Shown: positions 49,793 through 59,057, numbered from the stretch's first letter. The stretch: DNA of 64,000 bases from Sulfotelmatobacter sp049792875 (GCA_049792875.1 JBARBI010000122.1:27604-91603), one strand, 5' to 3'. Program-made: numbers and translations. Notes: generated by a model from the sequence alone, not told the origin.

Positions 49793-50181
49793 GGCGCAAT
49801 CAAGGTCCACGGGGGTTGGGAAAGAGGAGAACGGAACCAAAATCCAGCCGCGGAAGCGGCGGCATAGGTTAGCCCAGAACGTAAGTCCTGGGTAGGGAAG
49901 ACAGAATGGGAACGAGTCCCCGAGGGGCGACACAATTCTGACTCAGCCGCTTTCAGCGCGATAAGGCTTCTCTTTTTTGGTGGCCTTCAGAGTGTGCGTG
50001 GGAACTCGTGCCGTCCCTGCGGGACTCGCCTCATCTTCCACTTCTACCGGCACTCCCGTGCCGGGCTTTCACATACCGCCCCTTCGGGGCTGGAATTCTA
50101 AGGATTCCGTTCCACCCCTTCTCCCGAAAAGCAGTTCTTACGGGGTCTCTTCAGCCCCCTGTGCTCGTACGCCAAGCGGCC
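49793..50181. repeat. 389-base gene-free region made of short palindromic repeats
   Basis: No gene is supported here. It has several hairpins: a stem CCGGCAC-TCCC-GTGCCGG at about 50059-50076, GCCCC-TTC-GGGGC at about 50082-50094, a hairpin at GTCCCTGCGGGAC (about 50014-50026), and AGCCGCGGAAGCGGCGGC around 49844-49861. Segments such as CAGCCGCTTTCAGCGCGATA resemble in reverse the repeat at 39113. I read it as a mosaic of REP-like elements common in Acidobacteria. Confidence 0.5.
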
Positions 50182-51414
50182 TCACCCATGCCGGACTTCG
50201 GCCAGATTGACCACGCTCCAAATCACATAAGCCGCCATCATCGCCACGATGCACGCCATCACCCAAGACCGGTAAGGCGTCTCCAAAAGGTCAGCCAACA
50301 CCCCCGACACAAAGATGAAAAGGAAGGGAATGGCCGCCAGCAGAAATCCCGCTCCGGCAACGTGGGGATGCGCCATCCCCAACAGGAAGAACAGCACCGC
50401 GACCAGCAAGGGCGCACTGTTGCCAAAATAACGCGTACGCGGCCACACGGCGTAAGTCACCAGCGTGACCGGAAGCACCACTGTCAACGCGGGACAGGCG
50501 CGTCCAATCTGGACCGCAACCTGCTTGTAGACTCCAGGCACTGTGAATGCCCGCCACGTCGCGCCCCAGAACTGTGCGTGCCGCATGCTCTCGGCAAACG
50601 CATGCGGATGAAAGAAGTAGAATGCGAACACCAGACCCAGTCCCACCACACAAGCCGCGATCCAGATGACCAGTCCCGCCTGCCGACGCACGGGCGCGAC
50701 GTAGAGCAGGAACCCCAGCGCCATCGGAGCGACGACAATCAGCGAGAACTGCGACCCCACTGCGATGGCAAGTGAAACAGCCAGCAGCACGATGCGCCGC
50801 CAGTTCCACAGCACCACCTCGCGGGGAGCGTACAGCGTGTGCGCGACCGCAATGGCGGTGAAGATAGTCCCAAACGCTCCCCAGGCCGCCACGATCTCCG
50901 GTTCGGTGTGCCACACCGCGCTCGCCTGAATCAGAGAGGGCGAGAAACAGTAGAAGGTGAGTGCGATGAACCCCCCAGTATTTCCGCACAACCGGCGCGC
51001 AACATACCACAACGATGCCCCAAGAAAGACTCCGCAAGCCAGAAAGGGCACCCGCGGAAGCCATCGCCAGTATGTCGCGGATTCGCCGCCCAAGTCCTTG
51101 GGCCAAACCAGCAACGGAGCCGCAGAAACGACGTCGAGCAGCGGCGAGTGTTCTGAATCAAATCCGTTTTCGTCGGTGCGGAACGGGTCTTGGGGAAGGC
51201 CTGTCGCGTCGAAGACGGGAGCCGCGGCAACGCCCCGTCCATGCCACTGCTTCCACCCCTCGCCGATCCGCATGGCCTCGGCACCGTCAGGCTCGCGAGC
51301 CGTGCGCAGTTCGGCGTGCACCAGCCACAAGGCCTGCGCTAGAAAGGCCAGCAGCAGCAGTCCCGCGAGAAACTGCGGCTGTCCAAAGCGTTCGGGCGTG
51401 AAATATGGGCGCAT
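50182..51414 (-). CDS. polytopic membrane protein, glycosyltransferase-family-39-like
   Basis: A 410-residue protein with about nine or ten predicted membrane helices. The first is FLAGLLLLAFLAQALWLVHA, followed by an extracytoplasmic loop with ENGFDSEHSPLLD, an acid cluster of the kind seen in the first loop of GT39/PMT-type enzymes, and then ESATYWRWLPRVPFL. No signature is strong enough for a firm substrate. It diverges from the CPBP gene at 51469 with 54 bases between the starts. Confidence 0.6.
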   Translation of the reverse strand: MRPYFTPERFGQPQFLAGLLLLAFLAQALWLVHAELRTAREPDGAEAMRIGEGWKQWHGRGVAAAPVFDATGLPQDPFRTDENGFDSEHSPLLDVVSAAPLLVWPKDLGGESATYWRWLPRVPFLACGVFLGASLWYVARRLCGNTGGFIALTFYCFSPSLIQASAVWHTEPEIVAAWGAFGTIFTAIAVAHTLYAPREVVLWNWRRIVLLAVSLAIAVGSQFSLIVVAPMALGFLLYVAPVRRQAGLVIWIAACVVGLGLVFAFYFFHPHAFAESMRHAQFWGATWRAFTVPGVYKQVAVQIGRACPALTVVLPVTLVTYAVWPRTRYFGNSAPLLVAVLFFLLGMAHPHVAGAGFLLAAIPFLFIFVSGVLADLLETPYRSWVMACIVAMMAAYVIWSVVNLAEVRHG

Positions 51415-51468
51415 AAGGTCGAGCCGAGTGTTTTACCATGGCGGAGGCGGTTTGCGGGAAAGTTATGC

Positions 51469-52443
51469 ATGAGTGAACTCGAGGGCAACCCGAATCGTGT
51501 TCCACCGGAGAATCCAGCCCTCCCGCCTCCCGGACCGGACTTTGCTGCGGCGACCCAACCTTCGTACGCCCGCACTTTGTTTCTCGGCCCGGAAGGTCTG
51601 CGGCCTGGTTGGGGATGCGCCTTTTATCTGGTTACGTTCCATTTTCTGCAAAAGGCAGCGGTGGACCTGGCGTCGTTGAGGGATTTCGGCGCCAGTAATC
51701 TGTGGTCCATGATGCTGAGCGAGTTGGGCAGCCTGGTCTCTGCGGTGATTCCGGCAGTGGTGTTGGCACGAATCGAGCGGCGGCCGTGGAAAGCTTATGG
51801 CTTGCCGGGAGCGCAAGCCTTCGGAAGGCTGTTCTGGCTCGGGTCGTTGTGGGGATTTGCCGCTATCAGCTTGCTGATGGTGGTTCTCTACGGCTTGCAC
51901 GCGTATGCCTTCGGTAATGCAGCGTTGCACGGAGCGCGCCTCGCGAGGTTCGCGGCGTTCTGGGGGGTATTTTTTCTGCTGGTAGGACTGTTTGAAGAGT
52001 TTTGTCTGCGGGGATACTTGCAGTTCACGCTGGCGCGGGGGATCGGGTTCTGGCCGGCTGCGTTGGTATTGTCGTGTGCCTTCGGATTGATTCATCTGGA
52101 AAACGGCGGTGAGCAGTGGAACGGTCTGCTGGCCGCCGCCAGCATCGGCTTTTTCTTCTGCCTGACGCTGCGCCGCACCGGCAATCTTTGGTTTGCCGTG
52201 GGCTTTCATGCTGCCTGGGATTGGGGCGAAACCTTCTTCTACTCCGTTCCCGACAGCGGATCGGTTTGGCCCGGGCACCTGCTGAGTTCGTCTCTGCACG
52301 GTCCCGGCTGGCTCAGCGGAGGAACCGTGGGCCCGGAAGGCAGCGTGCTCTGCTTTGTCGTGATGGCGTTGACATGGATTGCGTTCGACCGAATGTATCC
52401 GAGCGCAAAGACGACAGTTGCCTCGCCTGAGTCTCCCCGATGA
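51469..52443 (+). CDS. CPBP-family intramembrane protease
   Basis: A 324-residue membrane protein with six to eight helices. It carries the three CPBP (Abi/CAAX-type) motifs: FEEFCLRGYLQF (EExxxR), FGLIHLENG (FxxxH) and GFHAAWDWG (HxxxN/D). Such proteins are glutamate-type intramembrane proteases or, in part, bacteriocin-immunity factors. It stands beside a divergent gene with no obvious link. The target is unknown. Confidence 0.9.
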   Translation: MSELEGNPNRVPPENPALPPPGPDFAAATQPSYARTLFLGPEGLRPGWGCAFYLVTFHFLQKAAVDLASLRDFGASNLWSMMLSELGSLVSAVIPAVVLARIERRPWKAYGLPGAQAFGRLFWLGSLWGFAAISLLMVVLYGLHAYAFGNAALHGARLARFAAFWGVFFLLVGLFEEFCLRGYLQFTLARGIGFWPAALVLSCAFGLIHLENGGEQWNGLLAAASIGFFFCLTLRRTGNLWFAVGFHAAWDWGETFFYSVPDSGSVWPGHLLSSSLHGPGWLSGGTVGPEGSVLCFVVMALTWIAFDRMYPSAKTTVASPESPR

Positions 52444-52445
52444 CT

Positions 52446-52516
52446 TCTCTGCGCGCTCCGCGGTTTACGATCTTTTACCGCAAAGGTCGCAAAGATCCCC
52501 GCGAGTTCGCGAAGAC
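52446..52516. repeat. degenerate CGCAAAGG/GCAGAGAA repeats in inverted halves
   Basis: The right part (52478-52516) holds CCGCAAAGGTCGCAAAGATC and then CGCGAGTTCGCGAAG, short repeats of the CGCAAAG type. The left part (52446-52467), read on the minus strand, is ACCGCGGAGCGCGCAGAGA, the same style. These short units are seen between genes in many environmental genomes. They lie between the CPBP gene and recQ. Confidence 0.5.
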
Positions 52517-52605
52517 AACTCAAACAGGTTCCAGTTCGGGAGTTGAGCGCGGCAAAGGTGGAGCGGCGCAATCCACCATCTTGCGGCGCGCCCTATACTA
52601 ATTTC

Positions 52606-54504
52606 ATGACCTCAGAAGCCGACCTGTTGACCCCGTTGCGTCGCTACTGGGGATACAGTTCGTTCCGGCCGCTGCAGGAGCGGATCGTGCGTAGCCTGTT
52701 GGCCGGACACGACACTTGCGTGGTCATGCCGACTGGTGGAGGAAAGTCTCTCTGCTACCAGTTGCCGGCAGTCGTCTCGGAGCGAACCACGGTGGTGATC
52801 TCGCCGCTGATCGCGCTGATGCAGGATCAGGCGGCGCAACTGGCGCAGATGGGGATTCCTGCAGCGGTTCTGAACAGTTCGGTCAGCAACGAAGAACAGC
52901 ACCGCGTGATACGGCAAGCGCGCGACGGTGCTTACCGCTTGTTGTATCTTTCCCCCGAACGTCTGCAGCGCGGCGACACGCTGACGTGGCTGCAGCAGGT
53001 GCCCATTTCATTTTTCGCGATTGATGAGGCCCACTGCATTTCGGAATGGGGACACGAGTTCCGTCCGGAGTACCGGCAGTTAAGCAGCCTCCGGGGCAAG
53101 TTCCCGGATCGTCCCCTTGCAGCATTTACGGCGAGCGCGACGCGCCACGTCCGGCACGACATTCTGACGCAACTCCAGTTGCACAATCCCGACAAGTACA
53201 TTGCCAGTTTCCATCGCCCCAACCTCCGCTACCTGGTCCGCGAGTGCGACAGCGTGGAGCACACCGCTCTGCTCGTGACCGCGCTGCGCAACTACGACGA
53301 GGGCAATGTGATCGTGTACTCTCCCACGATCAACAAGGTCGAAGAGACGGTGGACTATCTGGGAGACCAGGGAATCGCGGCGGTGGGCTATCACGCGAAA
53401 ATGGACACCGGCGAGCGGCGGCGCAACCAGGAGCGCTGGATGTCGGACGAAGTGCGCGTGCTCGTGGGCACGATCGCTTTCGGGCTGGGAATCAACAAGG
53501 CCACGGTCCGCGCCGTCATTCATCTGGCGTTGCCCAAGTCGCTGGAGCAGTTCTATCAGGAGGCGGGACGCGCCGGACGCGATGGGAAGTCCGCTGACTG
53601 CATCCTGCTTTGGCGAAAGCAGGATGCGGGCCTGCTCGGCTATTTTGCGAACCAGATTCTGGACGCCGCCGAACGCGACCGAGCGTGGCAGCGCTATCAC
53701 ACGATTCGCGCGTTCGCGGAGTCGGGCAAGTGCCGCCACCGCCAGATTTGCACCCACTTTGGCGAGACTCCGAAGTGGACTTCGTGCGGAGGCTGTGACG
53801 TTTGTGGGGCCACGCCAGGGTGGCTGACGGAAGTGATGACTCCTGCCGTTGTTCGGCGGGCTGTGGTCGGCGCGGGTTCGTCCGGAGTGCGAGCGGTGCC
53901 GAGTCCATTGGCCGAGGCGCATCAGGACTTACGCGAGTATTTAAGGGAGTGGCGGCGGAAGACCGCCAAGGAGCAAGGCATGCCCGCCTACATCGTGCTG
54001 CATGATAGTTCCCTGGATGAGATTTGCCGCCGGCAACCGCGCTCCATTGCCGAGCTGCTGAGTATCACCGGGATCGGTGAGCGGAAAGCGGATCTGTATG
54101 GCCAGGGAATTCTGGCTGCGCTCCGGCAATATCACGAAGGCGCCCGGCCCGCGGCGCCACCCGAGAAGAGGACGGCTCCGGCGCTGGAGACTCTGCAACT
54201 CCTCGCGGAGGGCAAGAGCTTCGAGGAGATTGCGCGGATTCGCGGGCGGCAGGTCTCGACGGTGGTTAACGCGGTGTCTGGGCTAGTGGAGAAAGGCGAA
54301 CTGGACTTTCGTCCGGAATGGATCGATCGCAACAAGCTGGCGGTGATCGAGGCGGCCTGTGCGACCCTGGGTCTTGAGCGACTGGAACGCCTGAAGATGC
54401 TGAAGGATGCCCTGCCTCCAGAGATTACATACGATGAAATCCGGTTGGTTGTGGCGCGGCTGCGTTGCAAAGGGAGCAAGAAGACCGCGTATATCCCCTC
54501 GTGA
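52606..54504 (+). CDS. recQ: ATP-dependent DNA helicase RecQ
   Basis: A 632-residue helicase. It has Walker A MPTGGGKSLCYQ, DEAH box FFAIDEAHCISEWG, motif III TASATRHV, and motif VI QEAGRAGRDG. The zinc-binding cysteines are CRHRQICTHF and SCGGCDVC. An HRDC domain follows (IVLHDSSLDEICRRQP) and then a C-terminal helix-turn-helix domain (SFEEIARIRGRQVSTVVNAV). The ATG at 52606 fits the family; a frame open from 52543 would add 21 residues. RecQ unwinds DNA in recombination repair. It is probably monocistronic. Confidence 0.95.
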   Translation: MTSEADLLTPLRRYWGYSSFRPLQERIVRSLLAGHDTCVVMPTGGGKSLCYQLPAVVSERTTVVISPLIALMQDQAAQLAQMGIPAAVLNSSVSNEEQHRVIRQARDGAYRLLYLSPERLQRGDTLTWLQQVPISFFAIDEAHCISEWGHEFRPEYRQLSSLRGKFPDRPLAAFTASATRHVRHDILTQLQLHNPDKYIASFHRPNLRYLVRECDSVEHTALLVTALRNYDEGNVIVYSPTINKVEETVDYLGDQGIAAVGYHAKMDTGERRRNQERWMSDEVRVLVGTIAFGLGINKATVRAVIHLALPKSLEQFYQEAGRAGRDGKSADCILLWRKQDAGLLGYFANQILDAAERDRAWQRYHTIRAFAESGKCRHRQICTHFGETPKWTSCGGCDVCGATPGWLTEVMTPAVVRRAVVGAGSSGVRAVPSPLAEAHQDLREYLREWRRKTAKEQGMPAYIVLHDSSLDEICRRQPRSIAELLSITGIGERKADLYGQGILAALRQYHEGARPAAPPEKRTAPALETLQLLAEGKSFEEIARIRGRQVSTVVNAVSGLVEKGELDFRPEWIDRNKLAVIEAACATLGLERLERLKMLKDALPPEITYDEIRLVVARLRCKGSKKTAYIPS

Positions 54505-54519
54505 CCGAGACGGCTAAAT

Positions 54520-54537
54520 GTGTTCAAAAGTGAACAC
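54520..54537. promoter_or_regulatory. perfect 18-base palindrome after recQ (GTGTTCA-AAAG-TGAACAC)
   Basis: The 7-base inverted repeat with a 4-base spacer lies 15 bases after the recQ stop and 208 bases before the radical SAM start. There is no T-tract directly after it, so an operator (GTTC-N6-GAAC) is more likely than a terminator, but the regulator is unknown. Confidence 0.35.
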
Positions 54538-54703
54538 TTCCCCTGCTTCCTTTTAGATTAATGTGGTAAACGCTGGAAGCGTGTTCCGTGGGTGTACAAT
54601 TTTGTGGGTTCTACATTCCTACCAACATCTTTGCGTAAAGATAAGTAGATACGCCAGTTCTTGGCATCGCTCGTGACGCTTGCGCGCGGTGAGGTGCGTT
54701 CCT

Positions 54704-54741
54704 GCGTACGCTGACGTACGCTCGCTCCCCGAGGAGGGAGC
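54704..54741 (+). promoter_or_regulatory. two hairpins in the leader, the second enclosing the ribosome site
   Basis: GCGTACG-CTGA-CGTACGC (54704-54721) is a perfect 7-base stem. GCTCCC-CGAGGA-GGGAGC (54724-54741) is a 6-base stem that contains the GGAGGGAG ribosome site of the radical SAM gene, whose ATG is at 54746. The geometry suggests that folding limits translation. Confidence 0.45.
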
Positions 54742-54745
54742 CGTC

Positions 54746-56320
54746 ATGAGAATTCTGCTCTATAACCCTGACAATGGTGTCACGCGCAATTTCATGCCAC
54801 ACCTTTGGATGTTCTTGCTCCAGGCGCTGACTCCGCCCGGACATGAGGTGTTGCTGATCGACGGCAACGCCAAGCCCATGGACGAGGCTCAGATCGCGCG
54901 CTATGTTCGCGACGAAAAGATTGACTTGGTTGGCATCGGAGCGATGACCCGCATGATCGCGAAGGCGTACCGCATCGCCGACGCGATTCGCGCTACCGGG
55001 GTGAAGGTCGTGATGGGTGGGCCGCACGTGACTGAATTGGCCGACGAGGCCCTGGGGCGCGACGGCGGACCCCGCCACGCCGACGCCGTGGCTCTGGGCG
55101 AAGCCGATGAAACCTGGCCGCAGATCGTAAATGACGCGACGCGCGGCGAACTCAAGGAAATCTACACACCCGTGGACGAGACGGGCAAAGAGCGCAAGCC
55201 GTCGCTAAAACAGTATCCCGTGATTCCGTGGCCGTCGATCGATCTCGAGCAGTTCAACCTGGTGCCCGAGGCCGCAAAGGCGATGCTGCAGAAGGTAGGG
55301 GAAGGCTGGGGGACGTTTCGCATCATCCCCGTGGAGTCTGGGCGTGGCTGTCCGTATGGGTGCGAGTTCTGCACGGTGACGGGATTCTTCGGAGACTCCA
55401 TTCGATTTCGCACCAATGAGAGCGTAGTCAACGAGTTGCTGCTTCTGAAAGCGCGCGCCCGCAAGGAAAAAGGGCAGATGGCAGTGTTCTTCATCGACGA
55501 TAATTTCGCCATCAACGTGAAGCGCACCAAGTCGCTGCTGCGCGACATTATTGCCGCCGGAGCGCAACTGCATTGGGTTGCCCAGATCAGCGCAAATCTG
55601 TTGCGCGATGAGGAACTGATCGACTTGATCGCGGCTTCCGGGGGCAAGTGGGTGTTCATCGGGATGGAGTCGATTGACCCAACGAACCTGAAAGATATGA
55701 ACAAGGGGTTCAATAAGCCGGGTGAGTATGCCGAGGTGCTGGAGCGCTTGGCGAAACGCAACGTCTATGCCATCACGTCGTTTATTTTTGGCATGGACAA
55801 TGACACGACTGGCGTGGCCGAGCGCACACTGGAGCAGGTGCGAACATGGCCGCCGGGTCTGCCTATCTTTGGGCTGCTGACTCCGCTGCCAGCAACGCCC
55901 CTGTACAAGCGACTGGAGGTTGCGGGGCGGCTTACGCGGGCGAAGCATTGGCAGGAGTTTATTCCCTTCGCCATGGCGCACACTCCGCTGAAGATGAGCA
56001 TCGAAGAGGCTCACGCTGAGGTGAAGTATGGATGGGCACATGCCTACAGTCCGGAAGCGTTGGCCCAGGCTGTCGATGCGCTGGACGATCAGCCGCTGGG
56101 GTATCGCATAAACATCTTCCTGGCGAGGTTGTGTTTTCGAGGGATCTATTTCCCTATGATGGGAAAGCTGGCGTGGGTGAAAGTGATCGCGCAGAACCGG
56201 CATACCATTTTCAAGCTGGTGAAGGAAGCGGTGTTCGGGCGCAGGGTGCGACGTCCGCGGAGCCCCGACAGCGAGGTTGTATATGACGAGGCGACGCCGG
56301 AACCGCAGGCCAGCGCGTAG
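54746..56320 (+). CDS. B12-binding radical SAM protein
   Basis: A 524-residue enzyme. Residues about 1-150 form a cobalamin-binding Rossmann domain (VVMGGPHVTELADEAL), and residues about 190-420 a radical SAM barrel with the cluster motif RGCPYGCEFCTVTGFFGD (CxxxCxxC). A C-terminal helical region carries LARLCFRGIYFPMMG. It has the general shape of hopanoid- and bacteriochlorophyll-type methylases or cyclases, but I cannot name the substrate. The start at 54746 is preceded by GAGGAGGGAG, and the 22 extra codons upstream seem untranslated. The leader contains two hairpins. The gene stands beside haem genes without an operon link. Confidence 0.9.
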   Translation: MRILLYNPDNGVTRNFMPHLWMFLLQALTPPGHEVLLIDGNAKPMDEAQIARYVRDEKIDLVGIGAMTRMIAKAYRIADAIRATGVKVVMGGPHVTELADEALGRDGGPRHADAVALGEADETWPQIVNDATRGELKEIYTPVDETGKERKPSLKQYPVIPWPSIDLEQFNLVPEAAKAMLQKVGEGWGTFRIIPVESGRGCPYGCEFCTVTGFFGDSIRFRTNESVVNELLLLKARARKEKGQMAVFFIDDNFAINVKRTKSLLRDIIAAGAQLHWVAQISANLLRDEELIDLIAASGGKWVFIGMESIDPTNLKDMNKGFNKPGEYAEVLERLAKRNVYAITSFIFGMDNDTTGVAERTLEQVRTWPPGLPIFGLLTPLPATPLYKRLEVAGRLTRAKHWQEFIPFAMAHTPLKMSIEEAHAEVKYGWAHAYSPEALAQAVDALDDQPLGYRINIFLARLCFRGIYFPMMGKLAWVKVIAQNRHTIFKLVKEAVFGRRVRRPRSPDSEVVYDEATPEPQASA

Positions 56321-56446
56321 GAATCCTCGCTTCGCTCCAAAAAGGGGCATCAACGATTTTGTCGGCGGTCCCTCTTTATTTTGATACCAAACCTTGTATG
56401 ACAGCCGGCGAGCTGCGCTCTGCCGGGACAGCCGAGGCGGCTGTCG

Positions 56447-57847
56447 CTACATGAGTTGTTTTGCGGCGTCGCGGCCGGAGCGGACGCAGTCCGGCACACC
56501 GATGCCGCGGTAGGCGTTGCCGGCGAGGGCGAGGCCGGGCAGTTGCTGGCGCAGGCCTTCGATCCGATCGAGGCGGTCGAGATGTCCGACGCCGTATTGC
56601 GCCATGGCGGACTTCCATTTGTAGACCCGGGCGAACAGAGGCTCGGCACGCAAGCCACTGATTTGTGGACCCAGGATTTGCTGCAGTTCATGGCGCACGA
56701 TGCCGATGATCTGCTCGTCGGTGAGGGGCCAGACGTCTTCCGCATTGTTTCCTGCGAAAAAACAGCGCAGCAGGGCGCGGTCGTCCGGGGCGCGATGGGG
56801 GAATTTGTTATGAACGAAAGTTGCGGCCAGTAGCTTTTTGCCTTCGCTGCGGGGTACAAGGAATCCGAAGCCTGGTGGAAGATTCTCGCGAACATCGCGA
56901 TCGTAGCCGAGGCCTACGGTGATGGAGGAACTGTACTGGATGGCGGCGAGTTCGGCGGAAAGCTCGGGGCTCGCCATGCGGAGCACTTGTGCCGCGGCTG
57001 GCGCGGGTAGAGCGACGATGATCGAGTCGAACTGGTCGGATTGCATGCCTGCCGAAACGACCCAGGTTCGACCTTCGCGTTGAACGGCTTGTACGAGCGC
57101 GTTGACCAGTAGCGATGCTGGCGTCAAGCGCGAGATCACGGTTTCAGCCAAGTGCTGCATGCCATTCTTGAGCGATGTGAACAGCGGCGGCGCGGGCCTG
57201 CGCGGGCCCGTTGCCATCTTCTTTCGCGCGGCGAGCATGGCGCGGGAGAGACTGCCGTGAGTGCGCTCCATCTCAGCGAAACGTGGGAGAACGGCGCGGA
57301 CGCTGAGGCTGGAGGCTTCTCCGCCGTAGACGCCGGAGAGCAGCGGGTCGGCGAGGCGGTCGACCATCTCCGAACCGTAATGGCGCTCAAAAAATGTGGC
57401 TACGGACTCGTCGTGATCGGCGGCACGCGGCGGGTGGAATAGTTCCTGGGTCATGCGCAGTTTCGTCTTCCAAGAAAAAAGCGGCGAAAGGCCGGTGGAC
57501 AGGATTTTTGTGGGGACCATGAACATCAGGCCGTCGGGCATTTCGACGAGGCGGCCGTTGGTCAGAATGTAAGTCTTGCGGTCGGCATCATTCGAGCCGA
57601 TGAGTTGGTCGCCCAGACCTAAGTCACGGCACAAGTCGGCGGCCCAGGGCTTTTCCGTGATAAAAGAATCCGGACCCGCCTCGACGACACATCCGTCGAT
57701 GTCTTCGGTGCGGAGAACACCGCCGAGACGCGCGGACGATTCATAAAGCACGTAGTCGATCTGGGTGCCGGCTCGGTGCTGCTCCTCGAAGGCGAATGCG
57801 GCGGCGAGACCGGAGATGCCTCCGCCGATGATGGCGACGCGAGTCAT
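56447..57847 (-). CDS. hemY: protoporphyrinogen oxidase (HemY/HemG FAD type)
   Basis: A 466-residue FAD enzyme with the dinucleotide motif VAIIGGGISGLAAAF at the start, AGPDSFITEKPWA, and a C-terminal segment with YGVGHLDRLDRIE and GNAYRGIGVPDCVRSG. It oxidises protoporphyrinogen IX, a late step of haem synthesis, or coproporphyrinogen III in the coproporphyrin route. It lies 108 bases downstream of hemE in the same direction, separated by a repeat. The route cannot be settled from this gene alone. Confidence 0.9.
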   Translation of the reverse strand: MTRVAIIGGGISGLAAAFAFEEQHRAGTQIDYVLYESSARLGGVLRTEDIDGCVVEAGPDSFITEKPWAADLCRDLGLGDQLIGSNDADRKTYILTNGRLVEMPDGLMFMVPTKILSTGLSPLFSWKTKLRMTQELFHPPRAADHDESVATFFERHYGSEMVDRLADPLLSGVYGGEASSLSVRAVLPRFAEMERTHGSLSRAMLAARKKMATGPRRPAPPLFTSLKNGMQHLAETVISRLTPASLLVNALVQAVQREGRTWVVSAGMQSDQFDSIIVALPAPAAAQVLRMASPELSAELAAIQYSSSITVGLGYDRDVRENLPPGFGFLVPRSEGKKLLAATFVHNKFPHRAPDDRALLRCFFAGNNAEDVWPLTDEQIIGIVRHELQQILGPQISGLRAEPLFARVYKWKSAMAQYGVGHLDRLDRIEGLRQQLPGLALAGNAYRGIGVPDCVRSGRDAAKQLM

Positions 57848-57868
57848 GGGGGTGAGCGCTTTGTACCT

Positions 57869-57932
57869 CAGCGGCTAAAGCCGCAATTGAAAACAGATCC
57901 TAATCGCAGCGCTGGAAGCGCTGCGCCACCCA
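57869..57932 (+). repeat. interspersed palindromic repeat between hemY and hemE
   Basis: The region contains GCGGCTAAAGCCGC (57871-57884, a palindromic hairpin) and then ATCGCAGCGCTGGAAGCGCT, continuing CTGCGCCACCCA (57903-57932). The latter matches, in the opposite orientation, the repeat at 39113-39147. It lies between two genes that may be cotranscribed. Confidence 0.55.
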
Positions 57933-57955
57933 GATGCTGTGGCAGTTGCCGCGAT

Positions 57956-58996
57956 TTATCGCTTCGCGGCTGCATACTCTTGCACGAAGCGGGCCAGGTT
58001 CTTCACGTTGTCGACTGGGGTATCGGGAAGGATGCCGTGGCCTAAGTTGAAGATGTGGCCGGGACGTCCGGCCGCGCGGCGCAGGATGTCTTCCGCACGC
58101 GACTTTAGCTCCTTCCAGTCGGCGAAGAGCAAGACGGGATCGAGATTGCCCTGCACGGCGCATCGCTGATCCAGACGCGCCCAGCCTTCGTCGAGCGGGA
58201 CCCGCCAGTCGAGTCCAATCACGTCGGCGCCTGTCTCCCTCATCGCGGGCAAGAGTGTGGCGCTGTCGGTACCGAAATAAATGATGGGTGCTCCGGTTTT
58301 CTGCAACTGCTTTACCACGCCTGTGACATGGGGAAGCACGTAGCGGCGATAGTCCTCCACGCTGAGGCATCCCACCCAACTGTCGAAAATCTGGATCACA
58401 TCGGCACCGGCGCGCACCTGCTCGGCTGCGTACGCAGCGGTGACGACAACCAGTTTGCGCATGAGCGCGTCCCAGTCGGCGGGAGAGTTGTACATCATTT
58501 TCTTGGTGTGGACGTAGTTGCGTGAGCCTCCGCCTTCGATCATGTAGCTGGCGAGGGTGAAGGGTGCGCCGCAGAAACCGATCACCGGGACGCGGTTGGC
58601 GAAGTGTTTGGCGACCAGGGCTACGGCTTCGGAGACATAGCCGAGCTCGGCAGCGCGATCGGTGCGCAGGTTCGCGATGTCTTCCTTGCTGCGTACCGGC
58701 TTCTCGATGACAGGGCCTTCCCCGGCGGAGAAGTGAAAGGGCAGGCCCATGACCTCCAGCGGAAGCAAGAGATCGGCAAAGATGATGGCTGCGTCGATCC
58801 CGAGGATTTCGGCAGCGGTGATGGTGACTTCGGCGGCGAGCGCCGGTTTCTTGCAGATCTCCAACAGCGAGTGCTGTTTGCGGACCGCGCGATACTCGGG
58901 CATGTAGCGTCCGGCTTGGCGCATGAACCAGACCGGCGTGCGGTCGACGGGTTGGGACTTGCAGGCGCGAACGAAGGTGGAGTTAGGTGCAGACAT
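57956..58996 (-). CDS. hemE: uroporphyrinogen decarboxylase
   Basis: A 346-residue enzyme starting at the ATG at 58996; the frame is open further upstream but lacks family sequence. It has the substrate motif VWFMRQAGRYMPEYR (about 23-37), FADLLLPLEVMG, IGFCGAPFTLASYMIEGG and the C-terminal IFNLGHGILPDTPVDNVK. It removes four carboxyls from uroporphyrinogen III to give coproporphyrinogen III. It is placed upstream of the oxidase gene at 56447. Confidence 0.95.
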   Translation of the reverse strand: MSAPNSTFVRACKSQPVDRTPVWFMRQAGRYMPEYRAVRKQHSLLEICKKPALAAEVTITAAEILGIDAAIIFADLLLPLEVMGLPFHFSAGEGPVIEKPVRSKEDIANLRTDRAAELGYVSEAVALVAKHFANRVPVIGFCGAPFTLASYMIEGGGSRNYVHTKKMMYNSPADWDALMRKLVVVTAAYAAEQVRAGADVIQIFDSWVGCLSVEDYRRYVLPHVTGVVKQLQKTGAPIIYFGTDSATLLPAMRETGADVIGLDWRVPLDEGWARLDQRCAVQGNLDPVLLFADWKELKSRAEDILRRAAGRPGHIFNLGHGILPDTPVDNVKNLARFVQEYAAAKR

Positions 58997-59057
58997 GAAT
59001 GTTGAATGTAGCATTTTTGGGCGGGGCGTGCTGTAAGCGGCGAGATCAAGAACTTGA

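Noticed and set aside
54746..56320. The radical SAM protein as a membrane-spanning-lipid synthase (Tes/Mss type)
   Set aside because: Tes-like enzymes bind several iron-sulfur clusters and have additional cysteine motifs. Apart from a single cysteine near the C-terminus, only the one CxxxCxxC motif is present here.
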